18,931 nucleotides of DNA from Chloroflexota bacterium (lineage in GTDB: Bacteria; Chloroflexota; Chloroflexia; Thermomicrobiales; UBA6265), in contig JAEWEG010000095.1 in assembly GCA_023389575.1 (NCBI GenBank), positions 1-18,931 of the forward strand, in the 5' to 3' direction. The notes under the pieces are model-generated. The model saw only the letters and a program-made list of their open reading frames with translations. It was not told the origin of the DNA and made no database searches. Position numbers and translations under genes: made by a program. Positions 13,398-18,931 of the stretch are shown one piece after another. How positions within the stretch are numbered: position 1 is the stretch's first letter; every line of letters starts with the position of its first letter.

Positions 13398-14909
13398 TTG
13401 GACGACAAGGCGAATCGAAACACCTCGTTCACTCTTCAGACTCCGCGCATGTCGCGCCGGCGATTGGTGGCGGGAGCCTCGGCGCTCGCCCTCGCAGGCA
13501 CGCAGGCTGGTGTCATCTCGAACAAGGTCACGGCCTATCACCGTCAGGAGGGCGGGTTCAGCGGCAAGATCCGGATGCAGGCCGGGCACTACACGCCATC
13601 CCAGAACATGGAGAAGTCGGAGAACAACCCGGTTCCCATCGAGCAGTTGCAGGTGGTCGCCGATGCCTACACGGCGATGTACCCGGATGTGGAGATCGAG
13701 TTCGTGCGTGTGCCCGAAGGCACGGACGCCCGCGTGTGGACGGTTACCCAGCTGACCGGCGGCATTGCCCCCGATATCGTGTGGACCCAGTCGTTCGATA
13801 CCAACCGCGATGTTGGCAAGGGCTGGTGGGTGAACATCCTGCCGTACATGGAGCAGCCGAATCCCTACGTGGCGGAGGGCGCGGCTGGCAGCGTGGCGTG
13901 GCTCGACCAGTTCTTCGAAGGGCCAACCGGCGCCAAGTTCGCGCCCAATGGCGAGCTCTACGTGGTTCCCTACGATCTGGTGACCACCTTCTTCTTCTAT
14001 AACAAGAGCCATTTCGAAACGGCTGGGGTCGAGGTTCCGACCACCTACGCCGGCCTGATCGAGGTCACGGCCGCGCTCAAGGATGCCGGGATCGTGCCGT
14101 ACAACGGCCTGCAGTGGTCCACCCCGCAGCTTGGCGAAATGGTGATCGGGGGATGGGCGGACCAGATCGAGCCGACTGGCGCCGCCGGGGCGTACACCCA
14201 GAAGGACATCGCGCTCGCGATTCTCGATGGCATCTACGACGCGACCAAGCCGGAGTACCAGGACTGGCTCCGCCTGCGCAAGGATGGCGTTCCGTACTGG
14301 TCCGAGCAGTGGGCCGCCGATGCCACCACCACCAAGTTCGACCTCCAGTTCAGCCAGGGCCGGCTTGGCATCTACGAGGACGGCAGCTGGCGGTTCGGCC
14401 TGCTGAAGGCCAACGACCAGCTCGACTTCGAGTGGGGATCGTTCTTCATGCCGACGCTCGAAAAGGGTACCGGCACCGGACTCTCCGAGTACGCGACCGG
14501 CAAGCCTGCCCCGGCGATCGGTGGCGCGACCGCCGCGCAGTATGGCATTACCGGCACCGCCGAGAAGAACGGCACGGTCGACCTGTGCATCGACTGGCTG
14601 CGGTACCTCACGGCTCCCGAGCAGGCGTCGGCCATTATCTCCGAGAAGGGGCAGTTCCTCCCGAACATGCGGGATGTGGACGTCAACGAGGACCTCAAGG
14701 GGCCGCTGGAGGCTGTGTCCAGCGGTGTCGGCGAGGCAGGCATGATCGCCTACGGCGACAAGATCGACGCCGAGGCGGGCGCCAAGATCGACACGGCCAG
14801 TGCCAACTACCTGCTGGGACGGGCGGAACTCGAGCCGACCGCGGCGGAGATTCAGGAACTCCTCTACGCCCAGGCCGAGAAGGCAGCCGACGAGAACGGC
14901 TGGCGCTAA
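13398..14909 (+). CDS. Tat-exported sugar ABC transporter substrate-binding protein
   Basis: A 503-residue family 1 extracellular solute-binding protein for carbohydrate uptake. Its N-terminus carries a twin-arginine signal: SRRRLVAG (19-26) then a hydrophobic ASALALAG stretch, so it is probably exported folded. There is no lipobox cysteine after the hydrophobic region. The mature part shows family features such as QVVADAYTAMYPDVEIEFVR, GGIAPDIVWTQSF, a periplasmic-lobe YVVPYDLVTTFFFYNK, and a Trp/Tyr-rich binding region. The TTG at 13398 is chosen because AAGGAG lies six bases upstream; the frame is open to 13350, and the ATG at 13449 has no ribosome site and would remove the residues before the Tat motif. 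It is the first gene of the operon, separated from the permeases by a strong hairpin. The sugar is unknown. Confidence 0.88.
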   Translation: MDDKANRNTSFTLQTPRMSRRRLVAGASALALAGTQAGVISNKVTAYHRQEGGFSGKIRMQAGHYTPSQNMEKSENNPVPIEQLQVVADAYTAMYPDVEIEFVRVPEGTDARVWTVTQLTGGIAPDIVWTQSFDTNRDVGKGWWVNILPYMEQPNPYVAEGAAGSVAWLDQFFEGPTGAKFAPNGELYVVPYDLVTTFFFYNKSHFETAGVEVPTTYAGLIEVTAALKDAGIVPYNGLQWSTPQLGEMVIGGWADQIEPTGAAGAYTQKDIALAILDGIYDATKPEYQDWLRLRKDGVPYWSEQWAADATTTKFDLQFSQGRLGIYEDGSWRFGLLKANDQLDFEWGSFFMPTLEKGTGTGLSEYATGKPAPAIGGATAAQYGITGTAEKNGTVDLCIDWLRYLTAPEQASAIISEKGQFLPNMRDVDVNEDLKGPLEAVSSGVGEAGMIAYGDKIDAEAGAKIDTASANYLLGRAELEPTAAEIQELLYAQAEKAADENGWR

Positions 14910-14923
14910 CCGTTACGTGTGCG

Positions 14924-14952
14924 GGGCGGAAGCAGGCAACCTGCTTCCGCCC
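14924..14952 (+). other. 13-bp intercistronic stem-loop
   Basis: GGGCGGAAGCAGG and CCTGCTTCCGCCC form a perfect 13-bp stem with a CAA loop, 15 bases after the binding-protein stop and 34 bases before the first permease start. There is no U-tract. Placed here, it probably blocks 3' exonucleases and/or causes partial termination, so that the binding protein is made in excess over the permeases, as known for other binding-protein operons. Confidence 0.6.
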
Positions 14953-14986
14953 GGTGCCGTGGGTCGCAACGTGAGGACGCTGAGTC

Positions 14987-15931
14987 GTGACCATGCAAGC
15001 ATCTTCATCAACGCTGGCGTTGCCACCGTATCAACGCCAAAAGAACACCCTGTGGCGCCGTATCGTCAAGTCGCGCTATTACTATCTGCTGCTTGTACCG
15101 TGTTTTACGCTCCTCATTCTCTTTAACTATTACCCGGCGTTCCTCGCGCTTTGGGGATCGATTTTCACGCTGGACTACGGCCGGGAGGGAGAGTTCATTG
15201 GGCTGCAGAACTTCCGGGACCTGTGGTCGGATGCAACGTTCCGTAAATCGATAAGCAACGTTCTTCTGCTCACGGGGTTTGGCGTGATCACCACGGTGAC
15301 CATGCCGATTTTCGTGGCCGAGTGGATTTTCCGGCTGCGGTCGGATCGGGCCCAGTATTTCTATCGCATCATCATGGTCTGGCCCGCCATCGTTCCCGGC
15401 CTGGTGACCCTGCTGCTGTGGCAGTTTATTTACGATCCCTACTATGGCTTGCTCAATGCGATGCTGGACGCGGTTGGCCTGGAAGAGTGGGCCACCAAGG
15501 CCTGGCTGGCCGACCCCGACCTGGCCCTGTACGCGCTGATGGGGAGTGGATTCCCATTCGTGGGTGGCATTGGCGTGCTCATCTACCTCGCCGGGCTCCA
15601 GAGCATTTCAGTCGAGATTTACGACGCCGCCAAACTCGACGGCGCCAGCGGATTCCGCCAGTTCCTGACCATCGACCTGCCCCTGATCAAGGGCCAGATC
15701 CGGCTGAACATCGTGCTGTCGGTCATCGCCGGGCTGCAGGCCCTCACCGGCCCGCTGGTGCTGACCAATGGCGGCCCGGTCGATTCCACGATGGTGCCCG
15801 GCCTGTACATGTACCAGCAGGCGTTTACGTATGGTCGCCTGGGATACGCATCGGCCATCGGGGTGGTGGTCTTCATCGCGGTGTTCGTGCTCACCGTGCT
15901 CAACATGACCCTGTTCCGGGACAAGGACTAG
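14987..15931 (+). CDS. Sugar ABC transporter permease (MalF/UgpA type)
   Basis: A 314-residue inner-membrane permease with about six transmembrane segments, the first at residues 31-57 (YYYLLLVPCFTLLILFNYYP). The cytoplasmic EAA loop that docks the ATPase is EIYDAAKLDGASGFRQFLTI-DLPLI (210-234), with the expected Ala-Ala, Gly and Leu-Pro. The first-permease class is also shown by the NPxxGLLN-like PYYGLLNAML (151-160) and the LTNGGP motif. The start is a GTG at 14987 with GAGGA about nine bases upstream; an ATG two codons later is poorly spaced. It pairs with the second permease to form the membrane channel for the binding protein's substrate. Confidence 0.92.
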   Translation: MTMQASSSTLALPPYQRQKNTLWRRIVKSRYYYLLLVPCFTLLILFNYYPAFLALWGSIFTLDYGREGEFIGLQNFRDLWSDATFRKSISNVLLLTGFGVITTVTMPIFVAEWIFRLRSDRAQYFYRIIMVWPAIVPGLVTLLLWQFIYDPYYGLLNAMLDAVGLEEWATKAWLADPDLALYALMGSGFPFVGGIGVLIYLAGLQSISVEIYDAAKLDGASGFRQFLTIDLPLIKGQIRLNIVLSVIAGLQALTGPLVLTNGGPVDSTMVPGLYMYQQAFTYGRLGYASAIGVVVFIAVFVLTVLNMTLFRDKD

Positions 15932-15964
15932 CTTTCCGGATGATGGGTAAACGGAGGAACCGGC

Positions 15965-16858
15965 ATGGTTGAAACACTGTATCGCCCAGAGGTCGAGGTC
16001 ACGCCGGCCGCGGCTCATGCGGGTTACACCACGGACCGCTGGAAGAATGCCAAGGCGGACTGGTGGAAACACCTGCTGCTGATCATCATCAGCTTCTTCC
16101 TGTTCGTGCCGTTCGTGATGACGCTGATCATCTCGTTCAAGAGCCTCAATCAGTTCAACGTCGAGCCGTTCATGCCGACATTCCCGCTGCACTGGTCCAA
16201 CTACCAGGAAGCCGGGGAGGTGGTGCTGCCGTACATCTGGAACAGCATCGTGGTCTGCGGGATCGCCTGCATCGGAACGGTGGTGATCGGGTCGCTCACG
16301 GCGTATGTGTTCGCCTCGTTCTCGTTCCCGGGCAAGGAAATCCTCTATTACTGCATTCTCGCCCTGCTGATGGTGCCGAGCATCCTCACGCTTGTGCCGA
16401 CCTTCGTGGTTGTGCGCAACCTGAACCTGCTCGACACGAACTGGGCGCTGATCCTGCCCTGGATCGCCGGCGGCCAGGTGTTCGCCATCTTCATCTTGCG
16501 CACGTTCTACGCCGCGATGCCGAAGGACCTGTTCGAGGCGGCCAGGCTCGATGGCGCGGGTGAGCTGGCGATTTTCGCCAGGATCGCCGTGCCGCTCTCG
16601 AAGTCGATCCTGGGCGTGGTCGCCATCTTCAACATCCTGGGCACCTGGAACGACTTCCTGTGGCCGCTCATCACCATCAGCAGCCAGGATTCCTACCCGC
16701 TGGTGCTTGGCCTGTATCGCTTCCAGTCGCAGTATTACACGGTGTGGGGACCGCTGATGGCTGGCTACGTGATCGGCACGATTCCGCTGATTGTCCTGTT
16801 CGCATTCACCAGTAGCCTCTTCGTTCAGGGGCTTGCCGCCGGAGGCATCAAGCTGTGA
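15965..16858 (+). CDS. Sugar ABC transporter permease (MalG/UgpE type)
   Basis: A 297-residue permease with about six transmembrane helices. The N-terminus has a hydrophilic extension (1-35), then HLLLIIISFFLFVPFVMTLI as the first helix, the SFK motif and the NSIVV segment typical of second permeases. The EAA loop is PKDLFEAARLDGAGELAIFA (186-205) followed by RIAVPLSKS, and the family WNDFLWPL motif follows. GGAGG lies about seven bases before the ATG. It starts 33 bases after the first permease and overlaps the following oxidoreductase by four bases. No ATP-binding subunit lies in the visible operon; many sugar transporters of this class share an MsiK/UgpC-type ATPase encoded elsewhere. Confidence 0.92.
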   Translation: MVETLYRPEVEVTPAAAHAGYTTDRWKNAKADWWKHLLLIIISFFLFVPFVMTLIISFKSLNQFNVEPFMPTFPLHWSNYQEAGEVVLPYIWNSIVVCGIACIGTVVIGSLTAYVFASFSFPGKEILYYCILALLMVPSILTLVPTFVVVRNLNLLDTNWALILPWIAGGQVFAIFILRTFYAAMPKDLFEAARLDGAGELAIFARIAVPLSKSILGVVAIFNILGTWNDFLWPLITISSQDSYPLVLGLYRFQSQYYTVWGPLMAGYVIGTIPLIVLFAFTSSLFVQGLAAGGIKL

Positions 16859-17961
16859 CGTCACCTTCCAATCCAGGGCGCCACCGGGCCGCGATCATTG
16901 GGTGCGGCCGGATGGCCCACGGCCACGCGCGGGCGTATCTCGACGATCCTCGCACCGACCTGGTGGCCTGCGCCGATATCTTCGAGGATGCGGCGAACGG
17001 GTTCGCCAGTGAGTTTGGCATCCCGGCCACCTACACCAGCTACCAGGAGATGCTGGAGACCGAGAAGCCCGATGTGGTGAGCATCTGCACGCATCACCAG
17101 CTTCACGCGCCGATGACGATCGACACGGCCACCATCGCCGCGCCGAAGGCGATTCTGTGCGAGAAGCCAATCGCGCTCGACCTCGGTTCGGCCGACGAGA
17201 TGATCGCGGCCTGCGAGCGGAGCGGCACGCTGCTGGTGGTGGGGCACCAGCGCTACTTCGACCGCCAGTCGGAAGCCGTGCGGAAGGCGCTGGCTTCTGG
17301 AAGCGTGGGCGACATCCTGTTCGTGGAGGCGTTCGGCCACCCGCGTTCCAGCCTGCTGGTCGATTCCACGCATACGGTCGATCTGGTTCGCTCGTTTCTC
17401 GGCTATCCGAAGGGAGAGTGGGTGCTGGGGCAGTTCGATGCCCGCGAGCACCGGTCGGCCTGGGGGCAGCAGATCGAGGACTGCGCCCTGGCCTGGATTG
17501 GGTTCGAGGGAGGCGTTCGCCTGCTGCTGGGGGCCGGGTCGGTGATGGGAGACACGCCCGACCAGCGAATCTCCATCTCGCCAGAGCCGGTCGAGGGCGG
17601 TACCTATCACCGGATCGTGCTTCACGGGACGAAGGGGCGGCTGGTGCTCGACGGGGACCGGCCGATCGATGACCGGCCGCTGGTGACGCTGCATCGCGGA
17701 GAGGAGGTGGAGGTGCTGTACACCGCCGAGGAGTTCCACGGCGATCCGACGTACTCGTCGGTGACGAAGGAGGCGTCGGCCATGATCGACTGCCTGGAGC
17801 AACCGGGGTTGAGCCATCCGCTGGAGGGGAAGAGCGCGAGGGCTACGCTGGAGATCCTGATGGGGATTTACGAGTCGGCCCGGCGCAGGCAGGCGGTGCG
17901 GCTGCCGCTGGATGTGACGGACAACCCGCTTCTCACGATGCTGGCCGAGGGCGTTGTGTAG
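16855..17961 (+). CDS. Gfo/Idh/MocA-family oxidoreductase
   Basis: A 368-residue NAD(P)-dependent sugar or inositol dehydrogenase-type enzyme. The Rossmann domain has AAIIGCGRMAHGHARAY (12-28), an Asp at the end of the second strand (ACADIF, Asp41) and the hallmark ILCEKPIALD (100-109) with Lys104. The C-terminal substrate domain contains HQRYFDRQSEAVRKAL and STHTVDLVRSFLG (171-183), where His173 and Asp176 occupy the usual catalytic positions. Translation starts at a GTG overlapping the permease stop (GTGA), with GGAGG nine bases upstream, so the two genes are translationally coupled. This coupling indicates that the enzyme processes the sugar imported by the upstream transporter. Its exact substrate is unknown. 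Confidence 0.9.
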   Translation: MTSPSNPGRHRAAIIGCGRMAHGHARAYLDDPRTDLVACADIFEDAANGFASEFGIPATYTSYQEMLETEKPDVVSICTHHQLHAPMTIDTATIAAPKAILCEKPIALDLGSADEMIAACERSGTLLVVGHQRYFDRQSEAVRKALASGSVGDILFVEAFGHPRSSLLVDSTHTVDLVRSFLGYPKGEWVLGQFDAREHRSAWGQQIEDCALAWIGFEGGVRLLLGAGSVMGDTPDQRISISPEPVEGGTYHRIVLHGTKGRLVLDGDRPIDDRPLVTLHRGEEVEVLYTAEEFHGDPTYSSVTKEASAMIDCLEQPGLSHPLEGKSARATLEILMGIYESARRRQAVRLPLDVTDNPLLTMLAEGVV

Positions 17962-17982
17962 TCCGTTCCAAACCATCGGACC

Positions 17983-18018
17983 CAGAGCCACGCTACCAGG
18001 GTTAGTAGTGTGGCTCTG
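17983..18018 (+). terminator. 14-bp stem-loop ending the sugar operon
   Basis: CAGAGCCAC plus GCTAC on the left pairs with GTAGT plus GTGGCTCTG on the right: 14 pairs with one G-T wobble around an eight-base loop. It starts 22 bases after the oxidoreductase stop and 21 bases before the higB promoter. There is no T-tract on either strand, so the stem may act with Rho or as a 3'-end stabiliser. Confidence 0.5.
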
Positions 18019-18038
18019 TCGTGACCGGCGTACCTCTA

Positions 18039-18067
18039 TTGACGATACGCGATACGTAAGAGATAAT
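18039..18067 (+). promoter_or_regulatory. higBA promoter with tandem CGATACG operator
   Basis: TTGACG (18039-18044), a 17-base spacer and GATAAT (18062-18067) form a near-consensus sigma70 promoter. The spacer holds two perfect adjacent copies of CGATACG (18043-18056), the first overlapping the -35 box. This is a natural place for HigA to bind and repress its own operon. Confidence 0.55.
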
Positions 18068-18176
18068 ACGGGCTAGGTGGGAGGTTGAACATCCGAATCA
18101 GTATCTCACGGTAATGGTCCCGATAATCGGTGGAGATTTGGAAGATTGCGCTTCGGATTCCTGCGAGGAGAATTGC

Positions 18177-18467
18177 TTGCCATCCAGATTTCGGGACCGA
18201 GATACCAGAAAGTTCGCTAACGGTGAATACGCCAGACGACTCGCTGGAGTGCCCACGCGCCGTGCTCAAATCGCTCTGGACCGCCTTGAACAAGCAACAG
18301 GCCTGGTGGACCTTCGTCAACCGCCTGGCAATCGTTTCGAGAAGCTCAAGGGAAACCGTGAGGGGCAATACAGCATTCGTATCAACGATCAATGGCGAGT
18401 GTGTTTTGAATGGCCCGACGGCAGCGACGAACCATTCAATATCGAAATCGTGGACTACCATGATTAG
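18177..18467 (+). CDS. higB: HigB-type mRNA interferase toxin
   Basis: A 96-residue RelE/HigB (plasmid-maintenance killer) toxin that cleaves mRNA at the ribosome. Visible family features are FRDRDTRKFANGEYARRL near the start, LRQPPGNRFEKLKG (46-59), and the strongly conserved EGQYSIRINDQWRVCFEW (62-79), ending IEIVDYHD. The frame is open to an ATG at 18114, but the extra 21 residues match nothing in the family. A TTG at 18177 has AGGAG (18166-18170) with six-base spacing and gives the usual HigB length, so I chose it. The antitoxin gene follows after 17 bases, the reversed toxin-first order typical of hig loci. Confidence 0.9.
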   Translation: MPSRFRDRDTRKFANGEYARRLAGVPTRRAQIALDRLEQATGLVDLRQPPGNRFEKLKGNREGQYSIRINDQWRVCFEWPDGSDEPFNIEIVDYHD

Positions 18468-18484
18468 GCAGGCGAGGTGAAGCC

Positions 18485-18778
18485 ATGACCCGACCACCAA
18501 CCCATCCAGGCGAGCACATCGCGGTTGAGCTCGAAGAACTCAACATGTCGGCTACCCAGTTGGCGAAACATCTGGGTATTCCCCCCAATCGCGTAACCGA
18601 GATCATCCGGGGACGCCGGAGCGTGACGGCGGACACCGCGCTGCGGTTGGCTGCCTGGCTCGGAACCACACCCGAGTTCTGGATGAACCTGCAGCGAAAT
18701 TACGACCTGAAGACCGCCGAGCAGGAACACGGTGAGGAAATTCGCCGGACCGTTCGCCGGTATGATGCCGCGGCCTGA
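18485..18778 (+). CDS. higA: HigA-type antitoxin (XRE helix-turn-helix)
   Basis: A 97-residue DNA-binding antitoxin that neutralises HigB and represses the operon. It begins MTRPPTHPGEHIAVELEELN, the family's characteristic PxHPGE opening. It continues with an XRE helix-turn-helix (residues 22-53: SATQLAKHLGIPPNRVTEII, then RGRRSVTADTA) and the HigA-specific LAAWLGTTPEFWMNLQRNYD. GAGG about seven bases before the ATG is the ribosome site. It lies 17 bases after higB. Its likely binding site is the tandem CGATACG repeat in the promoter. Confidence 0.93.
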   Translation: MTRPPTHPGEHIAVELEELNMSATQLAKHLGIPPNRVTEIIRGRRSVTADTALRLAAWLGTTPEFWMNLQRNYDLKTAEQEHGEEIRRTVRRYDAAA

Positions 18779-18810
18779 CGGGGGGCGCCGCGACCAGCGG
18801 AAGGCCATTC

Positions 18811-18851
18811 ACCGGCACGTTCGCCATGGAGACGTTCGCGATGATGCCGGT
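18811..18851. repeat. Inverted repeat with internal direct repeats after higA
   Basis: ACCGGCA (18811-18817) and TGCCGGT (18845-18851) are perfect 7-bp arms. The enclosed 27 bases contain two copies of ACGTTCGC. No coding sequence is convincing between 18779 and the window end. Confidence 0.25.
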
Positions 18852-18874
18852 TAGTAACCATCTTTGCAACCCCC

Positions 18875-18900
18875 ATCCGGGAACCGGGTCTGCTCTTTTT
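18875..18900 (+). terminator. Possible higBA terminator
   Basis: ATCCGG-GAA-CCGGGT can form a six-pair stem (one wobble) with a three-base loop. It is followed, after CTGCTC-like spacing, by TTTTT at 18896-18900. The T-tract is offset from the stem, so the call is weak. Confidence 0.3.
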
Positions 18901-18931
18901 CTTGGACGGATGGACGTCGCCAGCGCCACGC

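Noticed and set aside
18036..18500. 154-residue minus-strand frame opposite higB
   Set aside because: Shadow of the HigB gene and its promoter; the HigB motifs on plus are clear.
18603..18929. Minus-strand frame at the right edge
   Set aside because: It runs opposite higA and through repeated intergenic sequence; no recognisable domain.

Overview
The window is GC-rich bacterial chromosome with strongly G/C-biased third codon positions. The mix of genes suggests an aerobic heterotroph: a creatininase-family amidohydrolase, a luciferase-like flavin/F420 oxidoreductase, a formylglycine sulfatase, a Tat-exported sugar-binding protein, a Gfo/Idh/MocA dehydrogenase and a secreted protein with calcium-binding repeats. 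This resembles Chloroflexota of the Thermomicrobia type, but that placement is inference from gene content and style; there is no rRNA or other marker here. I see no tRNA, rRNA, CRISPR array or intact insertion sequence.

Layout. The left end carries the start of a SelA-like PLP enzyme (minus, cut by the window edge) divergent from a creatininase-family enzyme (plus). A lone excisionase-type DNA-binding protein with its own operator follows, then a zinc-ligand-less medium-chain dehydrogenase, a secreted protein with eight calcium-binding repeats, and a luciferase-like oxidoreductase, all on plus. From 5562 to 5850 lies a non-coding patch of REP-like repeats and hairpins. A small unknown protein and a sulfatase follow on minus. 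The sulfatase is separated from two tandem phosphotransferase-fold kinases (plus) by an eroded region with a likely gene remnant and repeated motifs. An orphan VapB/AbrB-like protein (plus) faces kynureninase (kynU, minus), beyond which lies a short-chain dehydrogenase (minus).

The right third is a clear sugar-uptake operon on plus: Tat-exported binding protein, two permeases and a Gfo/Idh/MocA oxidoreductase, preceded by a recognisable promoter with an AT-rich palindrome at the start site and a structured leader. A 13-bp hairpin separates the binding-protein gene from the permeases. No ABC ATPase is encoded here, so a shared ATPase elsewhere must be assumed. A 14-bp stem-loop ends the operon. 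The window closes with a complete HigBA toxin-antitoxin pair with a near-consensus promoter and a TTG-initiated toxin.

Most genes belong to known families. The less ordinary material is between them: two antitoxin-like genes without toxins, the repeat patch at 5608-5847, the scar at 7866-8068, the regulatory region of the sugar operon, and an unexplained open frame at 12941-13180. I found no convincing wholly new multi-gene system.
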